Below the pieces are notes generated by a model, which was given only the letters and a program-made list of their open reading frames with translations, ran no database searches and was not told the DNA's origin. Source: Thunnus maccoyii (lineage: Eukaryota > Chordata > Actinopteri > Scombriformes > Scombridae). From it: DNA of 64,000 nt. Shown piece by piece: positions 23,465 to 35,700 of the stretch; within the stretch, counting starts at the first letter, position 1, and each line of letters opens with the position of its first letter. The stretch spans positions 26,651,001-26,715,000 of the forward strand of contig NC_056550.1 of assembly GCF_910596095.1 (NCBI RefSeq), in the 5' to 3' direction. Made by a program: the position numbers and the translations under genes.

Positions 23465-24062
23465 GGGTGGTCCCCCATACCCTGAATACCCTCCAGATAT
23501 CCTGAGTACCCATTGCCCCCATACCATGAGGACCTCCCCATACACTGAGTACCTGAAGTACCTCAAGTACCCTGCCATACCCCAAATACCGACCACCATA
23601 CCCTGAGTAAACCCCAGAACCCTGATTACCTCCCTATATCCTGAGCACCTTCCCACATGCTGATTATCACCCTCACACCTTGTAGACACCTATCCATACC
23701 CTGAATACCCTCCAAATATCCTTAGTACCCCTACCCCCCATACCACAAAGGCCATACACTGAGTATCTCTGCATACCTCAAGTGCCCTGCCATATCCAAA
23801 GTACTTCTACCACACCCTGAATAAAACCCAGAACACTGATTACCTCCCTGTACACCAAGTACCTCCCCCACACCCTGAACACCACCTTAAAACCACCTTG
23901 CCACCCAAAGTTCCTCCATGAGGAACCTCCCATACCACAAGTACCCCCCCATACCTTGAGTACCTCCCAACATACCCTAGTGCCAGTGCCTTGCTAGATC
24001 CTGAGGACCCTAAAACACCCACAAGACATCCCCATACCCTGAATACCCTCCCCCTATACTGA
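23465..24062. repeat. Degenerate minisatellite based on CCATACCCTGAGTACC, unit A
   Basis: About 600 bp of drifting units of roughly 20-30 bp (CCCATACCCTGAATACCCTC, CCTGATTACCTCC and similar), C-rich on the plus strand. It is preserved in unit B at 40085-40690, so it predates the duplication. Glycine- and tyrosine-rich minus-strand frames are by-products of the repeat. Confidence 0.85.
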
Positions 24063-24167
24063 CAGTGTTTCATCAGAAATGCTGTAAATAATTGTTGTAA
24101 ATTGTTGTAAATAAAGGAATATCTCTCAGACCTTGCTACCCCTTTTCATTTTAATTTATTCTGAATT

Positions 24168-24782
24168 GATTTGAGTCAACTGTGGATTTGGGTTTGGCAT
24201 GCGAGAGCGGATCCACCATCTTGGACAGCTGGGTACGGCAACACTACCTGGACAAACCACATGTTGTTGCTACAGGACTTGAGTCACTATACGATCAACT
24301 GTGGATTTTACATGCATTTTTCACAGCATATGAGTTATTACATAAAAATGTTTGGTGTAGAAACAGAGTAATTCACTCAGTAACCATCTCTATCACATTT
24401 CAGGCCAAAGAGTTACATCTTGAACGTAAACCAAACAGTTTTACCAAAATAAACAATATAAAAACAACTAAATAAAAAGAAAAAAGTCCCGGTGTTTTAT
24501 CAAATTAATGTCAAAGATGGAAGAAACACAAGACAGAGCTCAGACAAACACATTCAGGTACACTATTGAATGAGTACAGTTTTGCATTTTGCCAAAGAAT
24601 TTGAAAATGAACCAAACATTTTTAAATAATAACTCATGTGCTGTGAGAAATGTGTGTAAAATCCACTGTTGACACTCACATGTAGTGACAACATGTGGTT
24701 TGTCCAACTGGTGTTGCTGGACCTAGCTGTCCAAGATGGTGGATCCACTCACGCATGTGCTACTCCACCATTGACTCAAATC
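24168..24782. mobile_element. Foldback element with arms of about 175-190 bp, unit A
   Basis: Arms 24168-24356 and 24611-24782 are reverse complements with moderate divergence; shared blocks include CCACCATCTTGGACAGCT and CATGAGTTATTA variants. The spacer of about 250 bp is non-coding. A non-autonomous foldback transposon. In unit B the left arm is mostly deleted. Confidence 0.8.
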
Positions 24783-25448
24783 CTGTAGTGACAACATGGA
24801 GGAGCCTTGAGCAAGGATACACGAGAGCAGCCTTCACAGCAGTCTTTTCACGGCTAACACACCCCCTTATTGGAAATAAGTTATTGATTGGACACTGTAG
24901 CTGATCAGACTGATCTGTTACATCACAACATCACTGAGTGGAGACAAATTATAGATTAAACTCAAATGTATCACTCTCAAGTTTTATATTTTATTTGTTT
25001 TCTTATTCACCATCTAGTTAGAAATCTGTGTTAACTGTTGGTCTGAACAACAAAAGAACCACAAACAAGATTTTTCTTTTCATGTTCTGTTATTTTCCCC
25101 GTTAACTTTTATTATGGATCAAATTAAACTAAAGAAACAACTATCAAAATCTAATCTAAATAAAGCAAATAGAAGAATAACGAATAATTAAACAATATTA
25201 ATTATTATTAGTAAAGCAACAACCAAACTCCTATAACCACATTTGAGGGAAAGTTTAAATACTCCGGAACTGTCCTTTAAATTAGCTCTCCTCTTCAGTT
25301 TAGTGGACACTATCTCCGCCTTTCACACAGCGGCAAGCTGCAGGTAAGTGTAGAGGCCTTTCATGACCGGTAGTAACCTGTTGCTGTCTTCTCAAGCGAG
25401 CACAGGACCGAATCTCATCTGGAAGAAAGTTCTGATGTTTTTTCATAC

Positions 25449-26096
25449 AGGTATCATGCATCATCAGCTGGGGGCTGAGGCTGCATTCTGACCAGAGGAG
25501 GGATGTGTAGAGGTCTGAGGTGAAGGAGGACGACCAGAAGAGTCTGGACAGAGGCTGGAGGGACAGAAGTCAGTATGACTGAATGTGATATAATGAACAT
25601 AAAATGTCTGTCTATGAACCAACAGCAGTAAAAATTTCATTCCTCACCATGTTGCACTGATGTGCTGAAGGACCGAAGATGAGACCAGTTCAAGGAGACA
25701 CAGGAGCTTTTAACAGGCTAAATTAAAAAAAACACAGACAAGCAAAACAGACATTACTTAACTAAAAACAACTTGCACAACGTAACATTGCACTATAAAA
25801 TAAACACAAGTGCATATTTACTTGACAAGAAGCATCAGGTCCTCCATTGATCCAGATCTCCTGATGATGTCACAGAGTTATAGACATATCCATTCATCGT
25901 GATCACAGAGAACCTTACGGTTCAGATCAGGCAGGGTCTCTAGTGATTGTAAAGAAGAATTGCACAACCCAGTGAGATTACTGGCACTCATCAGTACAGA
26001 TCAGCTGTGGAAAAAGCATGATGCTGAACTGACACTGTGTACTCACCCAGTGTGCTATCCTCATCCTGGAGCCATCAGTCCTTGAGGATTAGAGGC
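25449..26096 (-). other. Candidate spliced transcript of unknown nature, unit A
   Basis: On the minus strand four segments have consensus borders: 26096-26047 (donor GTGAGT), 26004-25822 (acceptor TTTTTCCACAG, donor GTAAAT), 25717-25648 (donor GTGAGG) and 25554-25449 (acceptor CTGTCCCTCCAG). The same borders survive in unit B (about 42550-41880). No frame stays open across all segments, so this may be a long non-coding RNA or a decayed gene. Splice prediction is by eye only. Confidence 0.3.
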
Positions 26097-26329
26097 CTGA
26101 GTGAAGGCCACTGCTGAGGGTCAAAGGTGATGATGAGAACTTGTACTTACACAGATAACAACACAACAATCTTCAGATGTTCACATGTTACTTTATGTAC
26201 ATATAGTAGGTGGTTATGTACAGTATATACAGCCTGTTCAAATATATAGGAATGCATGAAATGTATACATGTTATTGCACATTTTGTATTTTATCTAAAA
26301 TAAATATTTGTGGGTACAGTGAGTATTAT

Positions 26330-26540
26330 ACTGTTCCAGGTTTATTGCACAGTGCCACAGTGAATTAACTGATCATGAGGGTGACAGCAAGGGGGAAGAA
26401 ACTGTTCCTGTGTCTGGTGGTTTTAGTGTAAAGAGGGGAGAAGGTGGAACAGCTTATGTTCAGGGTGTGAGGGGTCTGTGGTGATTTCCCCTGACTGTTT
26501 CCTGACTCTGGAGGTGTACAGTGTCATATATTGTGTTTCA
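26330..26540 (-). mobile_element. LINE ORF2 C-terminal fragment, unit A
   Basis: Minus strand reads like the C-terminal domain of a fish LINE (compare RVRKxAGKI, DPSHPGHKLFHLL in the unit-B copy). Short and non-functional. Confidence 0.65.
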
Positions 26541-26946
26541 TGGCCTCTCACTGACACCTGTTGGCAAGAATACCTAGAGGGTACACCTGTAGTCGAAGAC
26601 AGGATAAAATAGCCATCGCTGCACTAAGATGTCAGTCTCCATCTGATTATTGCTGTAAGTTGTATAATAAGTTGAAGTGATACTCAAGCAGACACAACAT
26701 ACAGGTCCTGGATGGTGGGCAGGTCAGCAGACCTGACTGTCCGCTGTAGTCTGTTCCTGTCCTGTTCGCTGGCCAATCCAAACCAGACCAGACCTTTAAG
26801 TTGATAAATGGAAGCTTCGATTTAACGAAATGAAAAATAATTCAAGTTAAATCCAATTAAAACTTCACTGATCATAGATTTCATTGAGCTTACAGCTCAT
26901 TTTCATCTGCAGTCCCTCAGCAGGTCACAATTAAAATGTATGCACT

Positions 26947-27145
26947 GGTGGTGTGTCCGGATCTGAATACATTATTCAAAAAAGCACAAATAATGGGTTT
27001 TTTATGAATATTTATTTCATACAAATATTTTTTAAATTATTTGTTTTGGGGAAGAAAAAATAAACATGTCAAATACCAGTGTGCAGGTCAGTTACATCGC
27101 TATCTCAGTCTCTGTCCTCTGCTCCGCTGTTACATCTATCAGCAG
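26947..27145. other. Spacer between the two duplication units
   Basis: About 200 bp of AT-rich sequence not shared in this position by the outer ends of the units. It resembles a MITE fragment and is the physical junction of the tandem duplication. Confidence 0.5.
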
Positions 27146-27427
27146 GTCTCAACGAGGGGAGTCACATCAACCTGCCATGATGCACATTTCTTATATGGAC
27201 ATAAGTCCTGAAGTTGGGGGTGTTCCCCAGAGATAAAGCTGAGCTACTGACACACACAAAGTGCTCCCAAGGGACTGTCCATAACCTGTTGTTCTTCTTC
27301 TCCTTTCCAAAAAGTTAGGTTGTAAAAAATAGGCAATAAATGAAAAGTTCAAAGCAATAATTGCCTCTGAAGTTCTTCCCTGCACATTACACAATGTGCT
27401 GTCTCTGTGTTATGGGTGTATTCATAG

Positions 27428-27534
27428 GTAGAGGTCTGTCTGCAATGAGGCAATGAGCAAAGTTTTAACTCAGTAGTCAGCATAGTGGTCTATGATCTGG
27501 GAGACTCTAGTTCAAGACCCAGTGTAGGGACCTC
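27428..27534 (+). mobile_element. tRNA-like SINE fragment present only in unit B
   Basis: An insert of about 105 bp relative to unit A, with an A-box-like TTAACTCAGTAGTCAGC and a B-box-like AGTTCAAGACCC at tRNA spacing. It may be a tRNA-derived SINE head. No poly(A) tail or clear target duplication seen. Confidence 0.4.
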
Positions 27535-27719
27535 CTTCGTAAGGTAGTTTATTCATGAACACTTATTGTAACACTTTCTTTTTCTAAAATGAAAAGAGTA
27601 ATAAAAAACAAAAACAGGATTTTTAAGCCAAATTCCAGTTTTAATTGAATACAAATACAAATCATTTTGCTATACAAATATAGATACGAGGCAATATAGA
27701 TACGAATACAAATACTGGG

Positions 27720-28130
27720 CTCTGCACATCCTTAATGTGTATACAAAATGATATCATCTGCATAAAAAATTATGTCATTAGTCTGTGTTAGAATAATAAC
27801 GTTTATGTAGACTGCAAATAATAATAGACCAAGCATAGAACCTTGTGGTACCCCTTTGGTTGTTAAAAGGGAGGTTGATGTGACAGTTCGTCTGAGTTCT
27901 TTCAGACAAATATGCATGAAACCACTTTTGAGCAGGATCATACAAACCAAGACAACATACTTTGTTCAGTAAAATACAGTGGTCAACTGTATCAAGAGCC
28001 TTGTAAAGGTCAACAAACAGTGCAACACAGTGATGTTTCTTCTCCAGAGAATGTATCATATCATTTAATATAAAGGTAGACGCTGAGTTTGTACTTTGTT
28101 GTTGTAATGTTTGACACTAAAATTATAAGA
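27720..28130 (-). mobile_element. LINE reverse-transcriptase fragment, unit B
   Basis: Minus-strand frames give [47 protein letters not shown] and IIFYADDIILYTH, the consecutive motifs of a CR1/L2/Rex-type reverse transcriptase with the YADD catalytic box. It needs at least one frame change and is truncated on both sides. Confidence 0.85.
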
Positions 28131-28639
28131 CTGCTGTTTCTGATGACTGCATGTAATAACTTAATACTAATCCACCAGAAGATTTGGTGAATTGGTTTAG
28201 AAAACAGAGTATAGTTATATATAGTAGCCTATATTTAGCATTTTTGCACTTTGGGGCATTTTACTGGGTCCTTCATTTGTTACACTTGTTGTCCAAGCAC
28301 CACTTATCTCTAAGTTGTTTCATACTACTACCATGCTCTTGCTCCTGATTGGATGTTCCTACATATTTATTGAATATTTGTGTGATTGTAACACAGATGT
28401 TGCGGTTAGTTTGCCTGTAAGTTCATATGTTATATAGCAGTAAAATGCTATTTTTTTCATAAATTGCATTTGTTTCTTAGATGACACATCTAAAACATGA
28501 AGGAAAAGTTAAAATGCTAGAATAAAGGTTAGGGCTAGTAAGACACTTAAAGAACAAAGCAGGTTTATATTTCGCTTTTTAGTAGAACTTCACCAATATT
28601 TAACTTTAAATTTTTAACTTTTTTATTATATCAGATATC
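28131..28639. other. Unit-B spacer not matching unit A
   Basis: AT-rich sequence between the LINE fragment and the TTAA element. About 430 bp of it has no equivalent in A. No feature recognised. Confidence 0.45.
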
Positions 28640-29703
28640 TTAAGGGGGGACCTGTTATGCTTTTACTTATTTTCAGTCATATATGTATAATATTACAAAG
28701 TTGGATTTTCAAACTAAACATGGCCAAAGTGTCAAATAATGAGGTAAATCTATGTAGAAGTAATCCCTGTGAGCAATAAGAACCGGCTTCAGACTGCTCT
28801 GAATGCTCAGTTTCCAACATTTCTTTCTAATTTCAAACCGAGCTGATGTCAACTCTTGACAGGTTTCTTTATATGGTGCAGTACTGCAGTGTGTGTGTCA
28901 GCTGCTCCGGTTGGAGTTCGCTGCTCCACTCTACTAACATTATGGTATTTCTGTGGCTGATGCTGCTTGCATTGTTCCTCCCTGTATTATTTCTGACTGA
29001 TCAGCTGAACAAAGAGCTTAAAATATCTCCATATCTTGTTGTGTTGACCGGTTTTATTGATGAATTGTGCCACTAAAGCTCAGCTAAAATGGTGGATAAA
29101 CAAATTTAATTTTCCTGTAAATTCTTCATAATAAATGTCTCCCATTATTTAGTAATTTAAAAGCTTTTAATTTGAAGCAGCAAAAACAGGAAATATTGGG
29201 TTTCCATCAGCAGTAACTTAACACAAATCTGATATGGCTGAAAGCTATAAGTAAAGAGTAAAATAAGCTAGACATCTGAAAGTACAAACACGAACGCAGA
29301 GAGAAACTAAACTTTAAACCACAGAGATTCTGTTTGAAGCCACAAAAGTACTGAGAGCTGAACACAGATAAGATAAAGATATCAAACAATAAGCAGGTAA
29401 TGGGCCAGATATGTCCTGCTGTAATCTTTGTTGCTGCGGATATTCATGTTGTCCACTCGCATATTGTGGATCAGATTTCAGCTCCAACAGCATGGATCTA
29501 TTTTTTGAGTAAAGAATGAAAACAAGAAGCAAAATCGGACTACTATATTTTGTTTATGTACATATATATATATAATTTTATATATATATATATATATTTT
29601 TTTTTTTTTAACTGTGAATCATGCAAAGCTACTCTAGTGGAGTCCACATATAAAAAATAAAAAAAATATGGAGCTGGAAATGAGCATAATAGGTCCCCTT
29701 TAA
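28640..29703. mobile_element. TTAA-flanked non-autonomous DNA transposon, unit B
   Basis: Orthologue of the element at 10992-12088, with ends TTAAGGGGGGACCTGTTATG and AATAGGTCCCCTTTAA. It contains a TA/poly-T expansion at 29560-29615 not present in A. It ends 19 nt beyond the natterin B stop. Confidence 0.75.
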
Positions 29704-29722
29704 GGACTCTTCCATTTTTCTT

Positions 29723-32700
29723 TCAATGCTGAGCATCGGATAAAGGATCACAGCGATCCACAACAGCACTGAAGCCTGCAACGTTGACACCGCTGTACAT
29801 CCCAGAGATGGATGTTCGTCTGGTTACCCCGTTGCGGTAGGTGCGACTAAGCCGTGCTGTGAAAGGCACTTTTATCTTGTACCTATGTCCCCAAAGACTG
29901 ACAATGCAGGAGTGCTCTTCTGGGACAGGTACGTCCTCCTTCATAGAGAGGGTTTTCGACATCATCATGGTGCTCCCACTGGAGCATTGCTTTGTTGTCA
30001 CAGCACTGACCTTAAAACCTGCCGAGCTGAAGAATGGGATTCCGGCAGTGATGCTAGCACGGACACCAGCCGTGATGGCAATGCTAGTGCCCCACCTTTT
30101 CTCCTCCTGATACTTTTTTGAAAACGTAATTGTTTTCATAAATGCGATCCACTGATTATTGACGATGGAAGACTTGACCATGATCTTTGGGCTATAACCG
30201 GTTATTTTAGCTGCCTTAATGTTGTACTTGACATCAGAAATGTGCTCTCTGGAAATTTTCTTGTTAAAGGTCAGGACCTGGTAGGAAGCGTACTTATACA
30301 AGGTACCGTACCAGGGAAGAAAGAAGTGCTTATGTCTAACTTGCACCTTCCCAAGACCATAAACGTTCTTTCCAACATATATGTCTTGGTTGGAGCAGGT
30401 CTTGACTGAATTCTGAGGCACTTTACCGTTGCTGCTGGATGTCCATTCCAAAACTTCAAAGTTGTCTTTGTTCACCAGGATCTCAAACTGGGAGCATGTA
30501 AACACTTTGGCAACACCGGGGTAGCGGCACAATTTACCTCGACCATAGTAACCGGCTTGACAACCGCATTTGCAGACGTAGTCATAGCGTTTTCCGTAGG
30601 TGTTGTAAATATAAACAGCTCCACTAGGGAGAGAATTGCCAGAACGCATACGAACCCATTTCAGGGTTGAGGTGGAAGATCTAGCCTGTCTCTTCTGTCT
30701 TGACATAGGAGATGACAGAAGAAATTGATCTGTTTGCATTTTTCTGTTAGAGGTGATGTCCTTTGGTGCTGGGTTCAGTACGGAGACTGTATAAAAGAAA
30801 GAGAAAAGACACAGGTGCAATGTGTTAGTGGCATGGGTCTGCAGGATGCTGTGAAATATTAAATGTGAATTAAAATCATTTACTGTTGTGGCAGAGCTCA
30901 TCTTCTTTGGTTATTGTTTGGCACATGTATTATGATGGTTTCATGTTGTTGAGACAATATGAGTACTCATGTTTGATTATCATGAGCATTATAAACTAAA
31001 ATGGCACGCAACAAATTTCCTATTAAGATGTTGCATTGTTTGGGGGAATTCCTATTGGAAAACAGTTTCTCTAAATTGTTTTGATGCAGTCATCAAATGT
31101 GTAACCTCATTCTCTAAACAGTGCCTCAAAACCTCACACCATTAACGCAATTGACCACAACATTATTTAATTTCTCACTGAGTTCACACAAAATGCACAA
31201 TTTGCAGAACCCTAAACACAATTGTCATTGTGTAGGGGCAATTCTCATTCAACTATGACATGACAGCCAACACAAATTGTACTTTTCTCAGTTGGCTATG
31301 TACATTTCCCACTCATATTGACACAGTTGTTCATTGGGTTAATCATTGCATGCAAAATACTATGTACAATGAGCATTGCAAGAGAAGGCAAGCATGATGT
31401 GTGATTGGAGTGAGTCACTTCCCTTCCCACAATTGACGAGTGATGGAGAACACATGATGCCAATCCCATCCCACAGGTGCAAAGTGTTGCAGTACTAAAC
31501 ACTAACAAGCACATATAATGTTAAGAGTTCCAGTAACTGAGAATAGAGGGAGAAGCAGGTGCTGCAGAAGGTGTCCGTGTGTATGGTGGTATGGCAGAGG
31601 GGAGAGGGGCAAAAAGAGGATGGGGAGGTAAGGGAGGATGGGGAAGAGGGAGGGGAAGATGTGAATATGTCAAACGAGCTCTGGCCATTATCATAGACCA
31701 TGTAGTGAACCATGGCCTAGTATGTCTGAAGCAGCTTGTTGAGTGTGAGAGAGTAAGTGTTGGATAAATTCTGTTTTGTTTACACCCAATTCCATAGGCC
31801 AAGAGTAAAGGAGGAGTGAGTAGAAGAGGCTTTTCTGAGGGAATAGAGGTTTTCAGGGTTGCATTGCCAATGACAGATGCGTTTTTTTTAAAAGCCTTGA
31901 ATGACAGGGGATGTCTTTGTAGCCTATTGTGACTGTGGCAGGCTACGTGAATACATAGTAGAGAAGGACTGACCAGTTGGTGTCCTCGCTCAGTGGACTC
32001 ACAGGTCCCAATTTGGTCTTCGCACAAAGAGGGCTGACGCTACAACTGAGCTTGTGTGTTTTAGTACCAGGAAGTACCACGGCTGAACGACTTTCAGATT
32101 TTCAAAGCAGGGCAACAATAGAGAGTGTGAACTCCATCAGCTGACCCACCTATTGAAACTCAGAGAGGGAAACCAGGAAGTTTCAAAAACACTTACCAAC
32201 CAACTGCCATATCCTATTTTCTAGATCAGAGCTTGTTCTTCACTAAAACACAGTACAAATACCACTAATATTTCACTGAAAACACAGCACAAATAATACT
32301 AATACTTTACTGAAAAAACTACAAATACTACTAATACTTCACTGAAAACATTACAAATACTACCAATACTTTACTGAAAACACAGTACAAATACTACTAA
32401 TACTTTACTGATAACACTACAAATACTACTAATACGTCACTGAAAACACGCTTCGAATACTTTGTTTTCAGCAAGAGTCTGAGGTGACTGGAAAAAAGCA
32501 GAAGGATATGTATCCATAGCTAAGATGTTCAGTAGAGGACTGGCGGCATTTTTTCTTGTTCTGCACCATTTTGCTGATATGATATGATTGTTATTGTTTT
32601 ATGATGCTATCCAGGTGATTAAATAATCATACTTGCAGCTTGACCGCTGCAAGTATGATTATTTAATCACCTGGCTCAAATAAAATAACCAGGTCAAAGG

Positions 32701-35700
32701 CTGGGGGGTTTGGGGGTCCTGCATCATTGCATTTTCACATAATTTTGGACTATTATCATTACAGTATTTGTTAATAAAACACACTATGTGCCATGAAAAA
32801 TAGTAATCACAAATCATTGGTAAAACAGGCTTATAGTGAATGAATTTGACCAGCGATTTTCTCATCCTTCCATCAGTCAGGCTGTAGCCACTAGCCAGCT
32901 GTAGGGACAGGTATGGTTAAGAAAATTTCTTCTTAATGACCATTAAACAATAGTACGGAAGCCCTGAAAGGCAAGCGAGGAAAAAAAAATTCTGGAGGTC
33001 CAATTTCTGATCTTAATTGTTTTCTCTCTTGTGTTCAAGAGTTAAGGACGAGTGAAAAAAAAGGTTTTGCCAGGATAATCTTTCTAAGTTCCATAAAAAA
33101 AATTTTAAAAAAAATTCCTCTGTGAAACAGGTGAAAAAAAGTTTTGCCAGATGAAAAAAAAGTTTTGCCAGGATCATTTTTCTAAGTTTTTTTTTTTTTT
33201 TTCAGGTGTGAAAGTAGCAGGTGATTTTTTTTTTCTTGTTGTTCTCTGTTGTAATACTCATTTTGGCCACAAAGTTTTTTTTTTCCGTCTCTAGCCCACT
33301 AGCTAGCGCGCTAACAGCCAATAGCAGTTAAAACAGGAATGCTTTCAGTCCTATTTAGAACATGGGGTAGTGGTGCACTTGTGGCCCCTTGTGGCCAAAA
33401 TGACTATCACAACAACAAAGACTTAAAAAAAATCCTGACAAAAAAAAAAATTTTCACCTGCTACTTTCACAGATGATGAAGGAAAAAAACTAAAAACTTT
33501 GCCCTCTTGAGGCCAAAATGAGTATTACAACAGAGAACAACAGAAAAAAAAAAAGTTTTCACCTGCTACTTTCACACATGAAAAAAAAAAACTGTTCCTG
33601 GCAAAAAATAAATATTTCACTTATTTTTTCACTTGTACTTAACTCATGAACACGAGAGAAAAGAATTAAGATCAGACTTAGAAATTGGATCTCCAGAAAA
33701 AAAAATTTTCTCACTTGCCTTTCAGGGCTTCCTTACAATAGAGACCAGAGCTGAAGTATCAAAATTTAACAGAATTTATTTTCTTGTACAAGAAGGAGCG
33801 TTTCACAACGCAACACGCAGGATGAGGTTACAAAGAAAAAGGCTCCCAGAGGAGTGCCTACAACAGGGTTTTATACACCTTAAGTGGACGTTACAGCTCT
33901 TTTCTTAATCTATCACATACAGAATTATAGATAACATCATGTCTGTTTTCAGTTCTCCTGTCCAGGAGCCATCCTGCCCAACTGATCCCCAGATGACATG
34001 TCTCACCCTGTCTCCAACGAATTTTTATTTCTATATCTTCCTCTTTACAAATATAATGCTGAATTTCCTTTAACCTTAGCTAATAAGTCTGCTGATGTTG
34101 CAGAGTTGCAGTACAAGACAGGAACAATTCATCATGATCTAGATAAAATATTAACACTCATACACAGTGTAATCATAATTTTTATAACAGGTATGGTTAC
34201 AATTTTATCTTTATCTTATCCATAGGCTTACACTTATCAGCCGGGTTCTTTATCAATACTCTTATCGGTTCCTTTTAATGACTGAAGAATTGTTTTGTTT
34301 TGTTTTTATATTATCTTTAAAAAAAGAACAAATTCAGGACAGGATTAGAAAAGAAGATTTAAATATGACAAAATATTGTTTCTACAGCAGTAACAGTAGG
34401 CGTTCAGGTACAGTGTTGAGTGTAGGTCATCCATGTTCTGGAAGCACTCAAAGCCCGATACACAAATTTGACTGTAGTTATGCGTGTATAATGGAGGAAA
34501 ATAGACTTGACGGCACTATGATAAAACATAAGAAAACCCTGAAGCCTAATGATAAAATTGTGAAAATGTGCATTCGAATGTAGGACTAAACTGGCATTAA
34601 AAACAGACACACACAAACGCCCCCCCAAGAACACCTCAATGCCCCCTTCTCAAAAATATTGCTTCCAGTGCCCCCCAATATTCTCTGAACGCCCTCTTAG
34701 GGGTGGTACCGCCTCCGTTGGGAAACACTAGTCTATAGTAACATAAAGTAAGAACAAGAAAGGATTTTTAAGCAGCTGCTTGTTGTTCCTGAAACATAAA
34801 TCTGTTCTGACAGAAAAAATAACAGCATGAAATAACAAAATATTTGAAATAATTTATGGTGCTGGGTTGATGCTCTGTACTGTTCATTTTTGTGGAGGAC
34901 ACTATTTTTCATTTGTGAACAGATAGTCAAAACAAATGACATCCAATAAAACTTGAAAAATAATAGTCAAACATTTCACTGCAAGTTCTGATTAATAAAA
35001 TATTATCCTGTTATGTATTCGTAGGATTTTTAAAATTTCATAATGGATTTGTGTTTTAAATACTGTTGGTTTTAGAGTTAATAAATATTTTACATTCAGA
35101 CATCACATTTGGATTCATTTCAAACCCAAGAAGAAGAAGACGACATGTTCTGATGAAGAGTTAAAGGTTTGACCAGTTTTAAGGAGGTTAAATAAATCAG
35201 AGCATATTGTTTATGCATCATGCTGAAAGCACAAAGCACAAATAGATCTATTTTAAGATGTTTTGTAAAGTTTTTATTTTCAGACTATTGTGCAGAATTA
35301 TCATATTTGAGTAAATGTTTGGAAGTGGACTGCTGATCAGTTTGTCTTCATTAGAAGGTAGTTAAAGACATTCTGCAGATATTTAGTTTATAAGAGTTTA
35401 AATGTTTCTGACAGAAGATCAGTGTTTAATCTGTGTGCAGATCTTACATTGTACATCTTCAGTTCTGTCGGTGGTTTGCAGTTTGAGGTCAGCGGGATCG
35501 ACGGCAGCAACCGATGAAACCAAAGAGACAAAGAAGAAGGTGGACAAAACAAAGGAAGTCATCTTGACGCAAAAACCTGAAACACAAGAAGAAGGACAGT
35601 CAACATACTGACACATAGCTCTGGACATGAGGCCAACATATTTAAAGTTGACCAAATAATTGTAGAGCCTTTAATTCAATAAACAGAGTTTTTTGGTTCC

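Larger units (their letters stand above)
9907..26946. repeat. Unit A of a 17-kb direct tandem duplication
   Basis: Unit A aligns collinearly with 27146-44019: the same left end (GAGGGGAGTCACATCAACCT), LINE fragment, TTAA element, natterin exons, minisatellites and LINE pieces, foldback element and the same right end (GCAGTCCCTCAGCAGGTCA). Non-coding parts look about 93-95 percent alike by eye. A lacks about 575 bp before natterin exon 2, the LINE endonuclease piece, and about 500 bp near its right end, all kept in B. Confidence 0.9.

Noticed and set aside
23462-24073. Glycine/tyrosine/valine-rich minus-strand frames
   Set aside because: They are by-products of the CCATACCCTGAGTACC minisatellite.
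31521-32027. 168-residue minus-strand proline/serine-rich protein in natterin B intron 2
   Set aside because: The frame is not kept in unit A although the DNA is closely similar, which argues against coding.
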